This document shows, piece after piece, positions 1-9,024 of a stretch of DNA of 64,000 nucleotides. The notes beneath the pieces were generated by a model, which did no database searches, was not told where the DNA came from, and worked only from the letters and a program-made list of their open reading frames with translations. A program made the position numbers and the translations under genes. The DNA is from Heyndrickxia sp050281185. Lineage in GTDB: Bacteria; Bacillota; Bacilli; Bacillales; Bacillaceae_C. The stretch covers positions 62,001 to 126,000 of the forward strand of contig NZ_JBNNWS010000009.1 of NCBI RefSeq assembly GCF_050281185.1. Reading direction: 5' to 3'. The first letter of the stretch is position 1. The number at the start of each line of letters is the position of its first letter.

Positions 1-1
1 A

Positions 2-301
2 AAGATTTATCCTACACATGAACTAGAAGAAAAGTATAAAAACTTTTTAGGAGAGAATACATTGCTGTTGAACATTCTTAAAGAAGGTGTGAAAGATCAT
101 TCTTTTAGTAGCGATATTAATATAAACATGACCGCCGAATTGATTAGTCATACGATGACGGCAATGATACAAAGATTCGCGATTAGAGGACATCTAATTA
201 GTAAAATGCGGAATATTGACCCAGAAGATCTATTGATAGAACTTACCGTCGTGATCAATCGCTATTTATGTATAAGTAAGCAAGAAAATAATGAAATATA
301 G
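2..301 (+). CDS. TetR-family-like regulator, C-terminal part (5' end outside window)
   Basis: The reading frame is already open at the window edge and runs to a TAA at 299-301, so only about 99 C-terminal residues are visible. The helix-rich tail ending in D-P-E-D-L-L-I-E-L resembles the ligand-binding half of TetR-type repressors; the DNA-binding part lies outside the window. A strong terminator follows directly. It lies upstream of the sulfatase module but is separated from it by a repeat element, so any regulatory link is a guess. The family call rests only on C-terminal character. Confidence 0.55.
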   Translation, partial: KIYPTHELEEKYKNFLGENTLLLNILKEGVKDHSFSSDININMTAELISHTMTAMIQRFAIRGHLISKMRNIDPEDLLIELTVVINRYLCISKQENNEI

Positions 302-303
302 AG

Positions 304-342
304 AAAAAATGCAGAAGGGAAGAATCTTCTGCATTTTTTTTA
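304..342 (+). terminator. Intrinsic terminator of the TetR-like gene
   Basis: A 12-bp perfect stem (306-317 paired with 326-337) with an 8-base loop runs directly into a T tract. Confidence 0.85.
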
Positions 343-356
343 TTATTTCAATCTAT

Positions 357-545
357 TTCTTAAAGGATGTTTTCGCATAGATTATTGCTTTTCGTAAATA
401 GCTCTAATCCTTAAATAAATAGGCTTCGTGCTCTTTTCATCATCCCATACTCATTATGAAAGTAGTAAATAACCGTAAAAATCCTACTGCCGATTTTTAC
501 TTTGTTGCAGAAAGCAACAATGTTTCAGAAAAGAGCCTTCTTAAA
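357..545. mobile_element. MITE-like inverted-repeat element, copy 1
   Basis: The element body is 365-537. Its left end reads GGATGTTTTCGCATAGATTA and the reverse complement of its right end reads GGCTCTTTTCTGAAACATTG, an imperfect terminal inverted repeat. It is flanked on both sides by the same 8 bases, TTCTTAAA (357-364 and 538-545), as expected for a target-site duplication. The interior has no gene and includes an AAAAATC/GATTTTT hairpin. It is clearly related along its length to copy 3 at 62265-62461. Confidence 0.75.
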
Positions 546-606
546 AAAGAAGAAGTAACCAACATTTTATTTTAAAATTTGTGAATTTTTTATTTTTTTA
601 TTGAAT

Positions 607-620
607 TGTAATCGTTTGCA
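607..620 (+). promoter_or_regulatory. cre-like site upstream of the sulfatase operon
   Basis: TGTAATCGTTTGCA matches the catabolite-responsive element consensus TGWAARCGYTWNCA at all but one position. It lies 99 bases before the sulfatase start, fitting CcpA control of a glycan-use operon. CcpA binding is inferred. Confidence 0.6.
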
Positions 621-637
621 TGGTATATTCTTTGATA

Positions 638-673
638 TTAACACAGTGTAAACTATGAATTACTTCGTGTTAA
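638..673. promoter_or_regulatory. Inverted-repeat operator candidate before the sulfatase operon
   Basis: Perfect 7-bp arms TTAACAC (638-644) and GTGTTAA (667-673) enclose a second small palindrome, ACACAGTGT (641-649). The position between the cre-like site and the ribosome binding site suits a local repressor operator; the cognate protein is unknown. Confidence 0.4.
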
Positions 674-718
674 CTTTATACAGAAATGATGATTATCAAA
701 ATTTAAAAGGAGAGTAAT

Positions 719-2476
719 ATGAAAGCGATAATGATTATGTTTGATTCACTGAACAAAAGGATGCTTCCTAATTATGGATGTGATTGGATACATGCACCCA
801 ATTTTAATAGACTTTCAGATTTAACAGTTACATTTGATAATTTCTATGCAGGAAGCCTGCCGTGTATCCCAGCAAGAAGAGAGCTTCACACCGGAAGGTA
901 CAATTTTTTGCATAGAAGTTGGGGACCCCTAGAGCCATTTGATGTTTCAATGGTGGAGTTGCTAAAGAAACATGGAATGTACACGCACCTTACAACCGAC
1001 CATAATCACTATTTTGAGGATGGAGGCGCTACTTATCATAATAGATATAATTCTTGGGAATTTGTAAGAGGTCAAGAAGGTGATCATTGGAAAGGGCATG
1101 TAAAAGATCCAAACATTCCTGAAAGTGTTACAAGTAATAAACTTGGAGATTTATGGAGACAAGATTGGATTAATCGCCAATATATGGATTCTGAAGAAAA
1201 ACATCCTTTGAAACTAACATTTGAAAAAGGAATCGAATTTATACACACCAATAAAGATGCAAGCAACTGGTTCTTGCAAATTGAAGCATTTGATCCACAT
1301 GAACCTTTTTTTACACATAAGAAATATAAAGACCTTTACCCACATCAATATGAAGGAAGACATTTTGATTGGCCTGATTATGGGAAGGTTGCTGAGCAGC
1401 CGGAGGAAGTACAGCATGTTATTTTTGAATACGCTTCCTTAGTTAGTATGTGTGATGAATATTTAGGAAAGGTAATAGATCTCTTTGATTTATATGATCT
1501 ATGGAAAGATACATTACTAATTGTAAATACTGACCATGGTTTTATGTTAGGTGAAAAAGAGTGGTGGGGAAAAAATATTCAGCCTTTTTACAATGAAATT
1601 GTGAACGTTCCCTTTTTTATATGGGATCCTCGCTATGGAGTGAAAGGTGAACGCTCTGATACATTGGTTCAAACAATAGATATAGCTCCAACTCTTTTAG
1701 ATTTCTTTAATGTCACAATTCCTGATGATGTACAGGGAAAACCATTAGGACAAGTAATTCAATCTAAAAAGAAAATAAGAGAGGCGGCTCTTTTTGGGGC
1801 ACATGGAGGGCATATCAATATTACAGATGGAAAATACGTATATATGAAGGCTCCTGTAAATCCTGATAATAAACCGCTATACGAATATACGTTAATGCCA
1901 ACACATATGCACAACATGTTTAGCATGGATGAACTTTCCGACATTGAATTATCGGAACCATTTACGTTTACTAAAGGGAACCGAGTGATGAAAATAGGAG
2001 CAAGTACTTTTTTGAACCCTTATTTACACGGTACTCTGTTATTTGATCTGGAAAGCGATCCTCTGCAAAACCAATGTATTGAAGATTTTGAGATCGAAGT
2101 AGGAATGATTAAGAAAATGGCCGATTTAATGAGAGAATCAGATGCCCCAATTGAGCAATTTGAAAGAGTAGGTATCCCGAAGAATGGGGTTATTACATCA
2201 GATGAAATAAAGAAACAAAAAGAAACTCGGGATGAATATTTTAATTTTAATCTAGGTTTAGGTGAAGTGTGGAATAAAAAAGGTAAAACTGCCTTTCTTG
2301 CCCTGCTTAACCTTACTCCTAAACATAATAAACAGCAAATCAAGGAATTTTTTAAAAGCCATATTCAACAAAAAGGGATTAAGGAGGTGACCGAACAAAA
2401 AGTATTAGAATTTGTGGACTGTCTTGGTGAAAATGGTGAAAAAATGCAAACATTCCCCCATTTATTTGTTAACTAA
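719..2476 (+). CDS. Sulfatase (alkaline phosphatase superfamily), CxPAR type
   Basis: 585 residues. The sulfatase signature is C-I-P-A-R with the presumed formylglycine-forming cysteine at C49. Other active-site elements visible are the N-terminal MFDSLN (metal-binding D9), FDPHEPF near 191-197 and NTDHG near 270-274. The start ATG follows AGGAGAG at a normal distance. There is no signal peptide, so the enzyme should act in the cytoplasm on imported substrate. It is first of three genes with a GPH symporter and a second sulfatase, pointing to a sulfated saccharide. No sulfatase-maturing enzyme is in the window. The exact substrate cannot be told. Confidence 0.9.
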   Translation: MKAIMIMFDSLNKRMLPNYGCDWIHAPNFNRLSDLTVTFDNFYAGSLPCIPARRELHTGRYNFLHRSWGPLEPFDVSMVELLKKHGMYTHLTTDHNHYFEDGGATYHNRYNSWEFVRGQEGDHWKGHVKDPNIPESVTSNKLGDLWRQDWINRQYMDSEEKHPLKLTFEKGIEFIHTNKDASNWFLQIEAFDPHEPFFTHKKYKDLYPHQYEGRHFDWPDYGKVAEQPEEVQHVIFEYASLVSMCDEYLGKVIDLFDLYDLWKDTLLIVNTDHGFMLGEKEWWGKNIQPFYNEIVNVPFFIWDPRYGVKGERSDTLVQTIDIAPTLLDFFNVTIPDDVQGKPLGQVIQSKKKIREAALFGAHGGHINITDGKYVYMKAPVNPDNKPLYEYTLMPTHMHNMFSMDELSDIELSEPFTFTKGNRVMKIGASTFLNPYLHGTLLFDLESDPLQNQCIEDFEIEVGMIKKMADLMRESDAPIEQFERVGIPKNGVITSDEIKKQKETRDEYFNFNLGLGEVWNKKGKTAFLALLNLTPKHNKQQIKEFFKSHIQQKGIKEVTEQKVLEFVDCLGENGEKMQTFPHLFVN

Positions 2477-2492
2477 ATGGGGGAATGTTTGC

Positions 2493-3893
2493 ATGCAACA
2501 GCAAACTTTAAAAGTGGGAGAAAAAAATAAAGTGGAGAATAATCAGCGGGATATTCCATTCAAAGACATGGTTGGATATTCATTTGGGGCTTTTGGGTTT
2601 ATGCTCATGTTTATGACTGTGACAACTTATTTGATGTATTTCTATACTGATATAATGGGAATAAGCGCGGCAGCTGCCGGTACCATTTTTCTAATTGCGC
2701 GTTTGATAGATGCATGCTTCGGTCCGATTGTCGGTACAATTGCAGATAGAACGACTTCAAAACACGGAAAATACAGACCTTTTATGTTATGGTGTATAAT
2801 TCCTTTTGCTTTAACAGGAGTCTTAATGTTTACAGTCCCAGATTTTTTGGGGAATGGCATGTCCCTTGTTATTTATGCAGGTGCAACTTATATCCTATTT
2901 GATCTTGCTTATTCATTTGGTAATATTCCATATTTGTCGATGGCAGGATCAATGACCTTTGACCCGGATATAAGGACTCATTTACTTTCAACTAAATCAG
3001 TAGTTAACAAAATTTCATCTATAGTTGCAACATCTTTAACTCTGCCTTTAGTTCATATGTTTTCTGACCCAAAATCAGGATTTTTTTATACAGCAATCAT
3101 TTACTCCATTATCGCTGCAATTGGAATATATATTGCCTTTAAAACCACGAAACCTTATGCAAATGTTGGGGTGGTTGTAAAAAAGAGCGAAGATAAATTA
3201 AAGAATCGACAGCTTTTTACAGCGATTGTAAAAAATAATCAGCTTCTATCGGTTGTTGTTTCATTTTTAATTACTTCAATAACAAGTGCTATAATGGGCC
3301 CAGCGGGAATCTATTATATGACATATAACGTCGGAAAGACTGAATTAATTAGTTTGTATATGTTGATAGGAACGTTTTCACCTTTAGTAGCTGTTCCGGT
3401 CGTATCTTTATTCACAAAAAAGTTTGAGAAGAAAACATTCCTTTTAACTGGTTACCTGATGTCAGCTTTGGGTTCATTATTTTTATATTTTACACCATAC
3501 GAAAGTGTTTTCTTAATCTTGGCATCGCGTTTTTTAGCCGGAGTGGGATCCGGACTTGTCGGAATTTTAATATTTTCTATGATCGCAGATTGTGTAGATT
3601 TTGGTGAATGGAAAACAAAAATACGTGTTCAAGGACTGACTTTTGCAATATCCGTGTTTTTCCAAAAAACAGGAATGGCAATTGGAGGATGGTTGTTGGG
3701 AATCTTATTAACGTTTATAGGTTATGTCCCACATAAAGAGCAAACTACTTTTTCACTAGAAGGTATACTTGCCCTAAATTCATGGGTTCCAGCTATTATA
3801 TTTACACTAGGAATCTTCGTTATGTTCCCATACAAACTTTCTAAAAAGAAGTTAATTGAAATAAGGGAAGAAATTGATCAAAGGAATATTTAA
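2493..3893 (+). CDS. GPH-family sugar:cation symporter (MelB/UidB/YicJ-like)
   Basis: 466 residues when started at the ATG at 2493, which has a GGGGG ribosome binding site just after the upstream stop; an in-frame extension to 2412 would overlap the sulfatase. The protein has about 12 membrane segments. The stretches YLMYFYTDIMG and GTIADRTTSKHGKYRPF (the loop between helices 2 and 3) are typical of glycoside-pentoside-hexuronide:cation symporters. It probably imports the sulfated saccharide used by the flanking sulfatases. The gene is 16 bases after the first sulfatase, so the two are co-transcribed. Confidence 0.9.
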   Translation: MQQQTLKVGEKNKVENNQRDIPFKDMVGYSFGAFGFMLMFMTVTTYLMYFYTDIMGISAAAAGTIFLIARLIDACFGPIVGTIADRTTSKHGKYRPFMLWCIIPFALTGVLMFTVPDFLGNGMSLVIYAGATYILFDLAYSFGNIPYLSMAGSMTFDPDIRTHLLSTKSVVNKISSIVATSLTLPLVHMFSDPKSGFFYTAIIYSIIAAIGIYIAFKTTKPYANVGVVVKKSEDKLKNRQLFTAIVKNNQLLSVVVSFLITSITSAIMGPAGIYYMTYNVGKTELISLYMLIGTFSPLVAVPVVSLFTKKFEKKTFLLTGYLMSALGSLFLYFTPYESVFLILASRFLAGVGSGLVGILIFSMIADCVDFGEWKTKIRVQGLTFAISVFFQKTGMAIGGWLLGILLTFIGYVPHKEQTTFSLEGILALNSWVPAIIFTLGIFVMFPYKLSKKKLIEIREEIDQRNI

Positions 3894-3967
3894 TTGAACC
3901 GGTTGTCAAAGATGATCGTGCGAATACAGCTAATAAAATGCTTCAAAAGATAACTGATAAGCGCTAA
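3878..3967 (+). other. Possible tail of a lost gene between symporter and second sulfatase
   Basis: After the symporter stop, a different frame stays open for about 29 codons and ends in a protein-like, lysine-rich stretch (VVKDDRANTANKMLQK) before TAA. It has no start or ribosome binding site and matches no family I recognise. It may be the 3' remnant of a deleted operon gene, or chance. Confidence 0.25.
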
Positions 3968-4038
3968 GAGTAGTATATTTACTTTTTTCTCTGTCGACGA
4001 ATCATTCTTTTAGACTTTAAATTATTAGGGGGTAAAGC

Positions 4039-5604
4039 ATGAAACAGCCGAATATTTTATTGATTACAACTGATTCCCAAAGATGGGATACATTATCATG
4101 CATGGGGAGTTCTTTTGCAATTTCACCGAATTTAGACAGATTAGCACATGAAGGGATTTTATTTGAACAAGGTCACACTTCTTCTCCAGTTTGCTCACCT
4201 GCTAGATGCAGCTTATTAACGGGCTTACATACACCAATTCACGGATGTGTAGAAAATGGATTCCAAAGATATGAACATTTTCCAACCCTTCCAGACCGTT
4301 TAAAGGAAAAAGGTTACCATAATATAATGGTTGGAAAAACCCATTTCGGCCGTATACCAGATACTTTTGATGTTCAGCATCTAGTTGGTGAGAAGTTTAG
4401 CAATGCGATGGATTGTTACGGTGAGTATATACAAATACATGGCTATAATCGTGTAAGTGAGTATCCCAATCCGATCCCGGAGGAACTATTTATCGAATCC
4501 TTTATTGTAGATAAGACTATTGAAGAAATAGAAAAATACCAATTGGAAAACGAAAAACCATTCTTTGCGTTTTGTTCAATGATTAGTCCGCATGAGCCAA
4601 TTGATCCACCTGGAAAATGGGCTGAATTATATGAGGATGTGGAACTGCCCGAACTAAATTATTCTGAAGGGGAGATTGCTGTTCTTCCTGAACAAATAAA
4701 AGCATTACTAGGTTTTTCAGATTATGATCCAGGACAACCTTTGTCACAAGAAGTTAAGATCCAGGATCTATATGAATCTCATGGTGCAATTTTGCACAAA
4801 GGAATTTTAGATAAAGTGAATCAGCTTCGTAAATTGTATTATGGATTAGCGGCTTATTGCGATGAGCAAGTAGGAAAACTATTACGTTTTTTAGATAAAT
4901 CAGGATTGCGAGAGAATACTCTAGTTATCTTTACTTCTGATCATGGTATTCAATTATATGATCACGGCTTTAATGATAAGCATAATTATTATGATGCTTC
5001 CTGGAGAGTTCCGTTTATTATGAGTATGCCAGGAACGTTGCCTTCAGGAAAGCGTGAACAATTTGCCATATGGAATGATATTGCGCCGACAATATTGGGA
5101 GCAGCAGGAATTCAGAGTGATACGATGCAGGGGCTAGATTTATTTACCCCATTAAAACAAGGGAAACCTTCACCACGTCGATGTGCTGTTGCAACTCTCT
5201 TTAAATCAGCGGCATTAGCAACAGCCAGTTGGAAGTTAGAATATTACTTTGATGAAGGGAAGGGGAGACTATTTGATCGAAAAAATGACCCTTTAGAAAG
5301 AAATGATTTATACAATTCGGAAGAGTATTCTGAAATTCGAAATGAATTGGTTCATGCATTATTATCTTGGCGAGCGGATATTATGGATTTAAAATTCTAT
5401 CATGATTCTGCAAATGTATTCCAAAAACAGATAGCTGTATATGAAGAAATGGTGAAGCCTGAGTTAAAAAATACCATTGCGCCTGTAGCGAGAAGAGCTA
5501 CTGCTGCAATTAATTCCATAAAAGGTTGGGAAGCTGAGGAAAGGTTAAATCAAAAAGTAGACCAAATAGAAGATTCCAGAAACAATCATTTTTTAGAAAT
5601 ATAG
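4039..5604 (+). CDS. Sulfatase (arylsulfatase-type), CSPAR motif
   Basis: 521 residues, starting at an ATG with GGGGG upstream. Sulfatase hallmarks in order: metal-binding LLITTDSQR near 8-15, C-S-P-A-R with the formylglycine cysteine C52 followed by SLLTG, VGKTHFG near 98-104, and TSDHG near residue 300. It differs clearly from the first sulfatase, which suggests two sulfate esters at different positions or on different sugars. There is no signal peptide. It is third in the module, 145 bases after the symporter, probably on the same transcript. FGE or anSME would have to be encoded elsewhere. Confidence 0.9.
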   Translation: MKQPNILLITTDSQRWDTLSCMGSSFAISPNLDRLAHEGILFEQGHTSSPVCSPARCSLLTGLHTPIHGCVENGFQRYEHFPTLPDRLKEKGYHNIMVGKTHFGRIPDTFDVQHLVGEKFSNAMDCYGEYIQIHGYNRVSEYPNPIPEELFIESFIVDKTIEEIEKYQLENEKPFFAFCSMISPHEPIDPPGKWAELYEDVELPELNYSEGEIAVLPEQIKALLGFSDYDPGQPLSQEVKIQDLYESHGAILHKGILDKVNQLRKLYYGLAAYCDEQVGKLLRFLDKSGLRENTLVIFTSDHGIQLYDHGFNDKHNYYDASWRVPFIMSMPGTLPSGKREQFAIWNDIAPTILGAAGIQSDTMQGLDLFTPLKQGKPSPRRCAVATLFKSAALATASWKLEYYFDEGKGRLFDRKNDPLERNDLYNSEEYSEIRNELVHALLSWRADIMDLKFYHDSANVFQKQIAVYEEMVKPELKNTIAPVARRATAAINSIKGWEAEERLNQKVDQIEDSRNNHFLEI

Positions 5605-5654
5605 AATTTTTGGGTTCTAATGGAAGAAACAGTTTATCTTAGATAAATCGATTT

Positions 5655-5729
5655 TTTGATTGGCAAGATTATGGGAAAGTCACCAGTTTAAAATGGTCCA
5701 TGAATGTATGTGCTATGAAAAAAAGCTAG
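5655..5729 (+). pseudogene. Tiny sulfatase-like remnant
   Basis: This open stretch encodes FDWQDYGKVT, nearly identical to FDWPDYGKVA at residues 216-225 of the first sulfatase (DNA near 1366-1393), then diverges and stops. It is probably a scrap of a duplicated sulfatase gene. The match is short, so confidence is modest. Confidence 0.4.
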
Positions 5730-5739
5730 TGTAATAGAA

Positions 5740-5780
5740 GGGGCATACGGTCCAGCTGACCACATGCCCTATATGTTTTT
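5740..5780. terminator. Hairpin between convergent sulfatase and sugar transferase genes
   Basis: GGGCAT (5741-5746) pairs with ATGCCC (5764-5769), with inner GGT/ACC pairs. A T-rich stretch follows on the plus strand. It probably serves both convergent transcripts. Confidence 0.6.
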
Positions 5781-6436
5781 TAATACGCCCCCTTAGGACG
5801 AAATAACAATAAAAAGGTTTTTAAAATAATTTTTATATCATTTAAAATAGAGCGGTTCTGAATATACATCAAATCCAACTCAACCATTTCTTCAAAGCTT
5901 ACCTGATTCCTGCCACTGATCTGCCATAACCCTGTACAACCAGGAGTGACAAGCAGCCGTTGTTTATCATAAGGACTGTAATTTTGAACTTCATGTGGCA
6001 ATGGGGGTCTTGGACCAACAAGACTCATATCTCCTTTGATGATATTACAAATTTGGGGCAGTTCATCGATACTCATTTTACGAATGAATCTTCCGACCTT
6101 AGTCAATCGCGGATCGTTTTTCATTTTGAACATCGCCCCAGAAACCTCATTATACTGAAGCAACTGCTTTAATTTTTCTTCCGCATCCGGCACCATTGAG
6201 CGAAATTTATACATATAAAATGGTTTTCCGTTTTTCCCGATACGTATTTGCTTAAAAAAGATCGGCTCTCTCGGATTCTCCAACTTTATTAAACAAGGAA
6301 TAATTATAAATAATAATAAAAAAAGAACGAACCCCATGAATGCGCCAATAATATCCATCCATCTTTTAGCTAATAAATACCCTTTCCTTTCATTCATAAA
6401 AATCGTTCTGGAGGAATCTGTATGAATAGGTTCCAA
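5780..6436 (-). CDS. Sugar transferase (undecaprenyl-phosphate sugar phosphotransferase, EpsL/WcaJ C-terminal type)
   Basis: 218 residues. One membrane helix near residues 28-50 precedes a bacterial sugar transferase domain: FKQIRIGKNGKPFYMYKFRS, then IDELPQ, MSLVGPRPPLP and PGCTGLWQISGR. Enzymes of this type transfer a sugar-1-phosphate from a nucleotide sugar to undecaprenyl phosphate at the cytoplasmic membrane, the first step of an exopolysaccharide or glycan repeat. The length matches the short EpsL-type form without extra N-terminal helices. It stands alone, without a polysaccharide cluster in view. Confidence 0.92.
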   Translation of the reverse strand: MEPIHTDSSRTIFMNERKGYLLAKRWMDIIGAFMGFVLFLLLFIIIPCLIKLENPREPIFFKQIRIGKNGKPFYMYKFRSMVPDAEEKLKQLLQYNEVSGAMFKMKNDPRLTKVGRFIRKMSIDELPQICNIIKGDMSLVGPRPPLPHEVQNYSPYDKQRLLVTPGCTGLWQISGRNQVSFEEMVELDLMYIQNRSILNDIKIILKTFLLLFRPKGAY

Positions 6437-6578
6437 TTCTCTCCCCCCTCGTCTAGATTGCTATATTTTTATGGAGAAAAAATTTTTAAGAAACGGCTTT
6501 TATCACATGTTGCAGTAAATTAATTAGCTCATGCACCTACTGGATATCTTTTTGCATAGGCTGTAAAGAGGTGATCAT

Positions 6579-7463
6579 GTGAAACTGAATCGCTTAATAT
6601 TCCTTTTTCGTTATTACCCAACAAAACACCCCAGAAAATATATTAGTATGGTCATTGGAATCAGTGGTTCCTTGATCGGCTATTATTTATGGAAGGATCA
6701 TTTTCCTTTCCTTTCAAAAAATGATTTAGAATATACACTTTATCTTTTTATCCCAAGTTCAATTGCCATCATATCGGCATTATTTTATAAAACATATTTA
6801 ATGTATTTGGCTGTCGTATTGAGTTTACCAATTGCACACCATCTGGTCTTTATCAATTATGTTCCTCTTGTTTGCTACTTAATTTCCGCTCTTTTAGGTT
6901 CGACGAAATCGTTAACGAAAAAAGATAAAGAGGAATTAGAAAAAATCATTACAGAGCAAGTTGAATGGATTGAACGAGAAACGAAAGAAAAGTTGAGAGT
7001 AGCAGAAATACTAATGGAACAACATCCCTCCCAATCAACGACGTACATGATTGACAAAACATACCAAATTAATTTACCCACTGCCATATATATTAAGGGA
7101 AACTATGATTTTTATTTGAAGACGAAAGGAGCCCCCTTTGCCAATACTTATCGATTAGGCATCTTCTACGTGCTTACAAGAACAAATGGAATTTGGGATT
7201 TAAAACAAACGATTGGAGATGTCACCCTCTATACATTTAAAGGGACGATGGAAACAGGGGAATATATCGGAAATCATCATTTTGGATATATGGGAAAAGC
7301 AGCTGGATTTAACTGCAGGGTGTTGCGGATCGCCGCAGGAATGTATCAAGTATACTCAGGAACCTCTCATTGGAAATATATATTTTCTTATTATGACAAT
7401 CCAGATGATTCAAAAGCCATTCAAGATGGGTGTGCAGATTATGATATGGGGTACCGGTTTTAA
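6579..7463 (+). CDS. Membrane protein of unknown function
   Basis: 294 residues from a GTG at 6579, chosen because AAGAGG sits just upstream. About three membrane segments occupy residues 20-115, followed by a charged helix near 112-140 and a C-terminal soluble domain rich in Tyr, Gly and aromatic residues (for example LGIFYVLTRTNGIWDL). I do not recognise a family. It is divergent from the sugar transferase and ends at its own terminator. An envelope role is only a guess from topology. Confidence 0.65.
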   Translation: MKLNRLIFLFRYYPTKHPRKYISMVIGISGSLIGYYLWKDHFPFLSKNDLEYTLYLFIPSSIAIISALFYKTYLMYLAVVLSLPIAHHLVFINYVPLVCYLISALLGSTKSLTKKDKEELEKIITEQVEWIERETKEKLRVAEILMEQHPSQSTTYMIDKTYQINLPTAIYIKGNYDFYLKTKGAPFANTYRLGIFYVLTRTNGIWDLKQTIGDVTLYTFKGTMETGEYIGNHHFGYMGKAAGFNCRVLRIAAGMYQVYSGTSHWKYIFSYYDNPDDSKAIQDGCADYDMGYRF

Positions 7464-7485
7464 TATCGTTGAATATTACTCTTTC

Positions 7486-7515
7486 AGGACCAATTGGGGT
7501 CCTTTTATTTTTTAA
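7486..7515 (+). terminator. Intrinsic terminator of the membrane protein gene
   Basis: AGGACC (7486-7491) pairs with GGTCCT (7498-7503), followed by a T-rich run. Confidence 0.75.
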
Positions 7516-7620
7516 ACAAACGTTTGATTAAGAGAATTTTCCTCATATGTTTTTCGCAAAGAAAACTATAGTATGATACAATCGTTTCAGCATAAAATCG
7601 GTTAGTAAAGGAAGAAACTC

Positions 7621-9006
7621 ATGAAAATTCAGCTACCAGTCCAAAAAAATGATTATATAGATGTCACGTTTGTCGATTTGACCCACGATGGGAATGGGGT
7701 GGCCAAGGTCGAAGGCTATCCAATCTTCGTTCCAGACGGTCTGCCAGGTGAAAAAGCAAAGATTAAAGTGATTAAGGTGAATAAAGGCTATGGTTTTGGC
7801 CGTTTAATCGAGCTGTATGAGGCAAGCCCGGATCGTGTTGAACCTGAATGTCCGATCTATAAGGAATGCGGTGGCTGCCAACTTCAGCATTTAAGCTATG
7901 CAGGCCAATTAAAAGCGAAACGAAAACAGGTCGAGGATGTCCTGCAACGAATCGGCAAGCTTGAAAATGTCCTTGTTCATCCAGTTCTCGGAATGGAAGA
8001 CCCATGGAGATACCGCAACAAAGCTCAGGTTCCTGTAGGTGAAAGAGAAAGCGGCTTAATCGCTGGATTCTATCAAAATCGAAGCCACGAAATTATCGAC
8101 ATGGAAGCCTGTCTCATCCAACAGGAAAAAAATGATGCAGTCGTTCAAACCGTAAAACAAATCTGCGAAAAATACGGCGTCCGTGCTTATCATGAACAAA
8201 CCCATAAAGGAACACTACGTCACATCATGGCCCGTTACGGAATGAAAACAAACGAAATCATGGTCGTCCTGATCACACGAACAGCAGACCTACCAAATAA
8301 TAAAGCAATTATAGAAGAAATAACAGCCAAAATTCCAAACGTAAAATCAATCGTTCAAAACATTAATAGCAAACGTACAAACGTAATTTTCGGCGACGAA
8401 ACAAAGGTACTCTGGGGAGAAGAAGTCATTTACGACTACATCGGCAACATCAAATTCGCCATCTCCGCCCGTTCTTTTTATCAGGTCAATCCAGAACAAA
8501 CGAAGGTTCTCTATGACCAAGCCTTAAAATACGCAAACCTAACCGGAAACGAAACCGTAATTGACGCTTACTGCGGCATCGGTACGATCTCCCTATTCCT
8601 CACTGAAAAAGCCAAAAAGGTGTACGGAGTTGAAATCGTTCCAGAAGCTATTGAAGATGCAAAACGAAACGCCGAACTAAACGGAATTACCAACGTAGAA
8701 TTTGCCGTAGGGGAAGCTGAAACTGTTATTCCTAAATGGTATGAAGATGGAATCGTTGCAGATGTTTTAGTTGTAGATCCACCACGAAAAGGTTGTGATG
8801 AGAAACTATTGCAAACGATTATTGAGATGAAACCGAAGAAGGTTGTGTATGTGTCTTGTAATCCAGCGACATTGGCAAGGGATTTACGGATATTGGAAGA
8901 TGGGGGATATCGGACGGTTGAAGTACAGCCGGTGGATATGTTTCCGCAGACTACACATTGTGAGGCTGTTGCGAAAATAGTTTTAAATGAGGAGGCAGAG
9001 ATCTAA
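7621..9006 (+). CDS. rlmCD: 23S rRNA (uracil-C5)-methyltransferase, RlmCD/RlmD type
   Basis: 461 residues. Order of domains: N-terminal TRAM domain (about 1-65), iron-sulfur cysteines C77, C83 and C86 in C-x5-C-x2-C plus a later one in MEACLIQ, then a SAM-dependent methyltransferase with DAYCGIGTISLFL, VVDPPRKGCD and the catalytic cysteine in YVSCNPATLARDL. This family methylates 23S rRNA uridines; in Bacillus subtilis one TrmA-family enzyme of this type modifies both U747 and U1939, which is why I use rlmCD. A TrmA-type paralogue cannot be fully excluded. It is a single-gene transcript. Confidence 0.9.
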   Translation: MKIQLPVQKNDYIDVTFVDLTHDGNGVAKVEGYPIFVPDGLPGEKAKIKVIKVNKGYGFGRLIELYEASPDRVEPECPIYKECGGCQLQHLSYAGQLKAKRKQVEDVLQRIGKLENVLVHPVLGMEDPWRYRNKAQVPVGERESGLIAGFYQNRSHEIIDMEACLIQQEKNDAVVQTVKQICEKYGVRAYHEQTHKGTLRHIMARYGMKTNEIMVVLITRTADLPNNKAIIEEITAKIPNVKSIVQNINSKRTNVIFGDETKVLWGEEVIYDYIGNIKFAISARSFYQVNPEQTKVLYDQALKYANLTGNETVIDAYCGIGTISLFLTEKAKKVYGVEIVPEAIEDAKRNAELNGITNVEFAVGEAETVIPKWYEDGIVADVLVVDPPRKGCDEKLLQTIIEMKPKKVVYVSCNPATLARDLRILEDGGYRTVEVQPVDMFPQTTHCEAVAKIVLNEEAEI

Positions 9007-9024
9007 TAGGTCTCTGTTTTTTGT
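8996..9024 (+). terminator. Terminator overlapping the rlmCD stop codon
   Basis: CAGAGA (8996-9001) pairs with TCTCTG (9011-9016) and leads into a T tract; the stop codon lies in the hairpin. Confidence 0.8.

Noticed and set aside
2412..2492. In-frame extension of the GPH symporter to an earlier start
   Set aside because: It overlaps the sulfatase coding end and lacks the good GGGGG ribosome binding site found before 2493.
8161..8720. Cytosine-rich codon stretch inside rlmCD as sign of a recombinant gene
   Set aside because: The protein motifs run through it without disturbance and the shift is modest; ordinary codon variation explains it.
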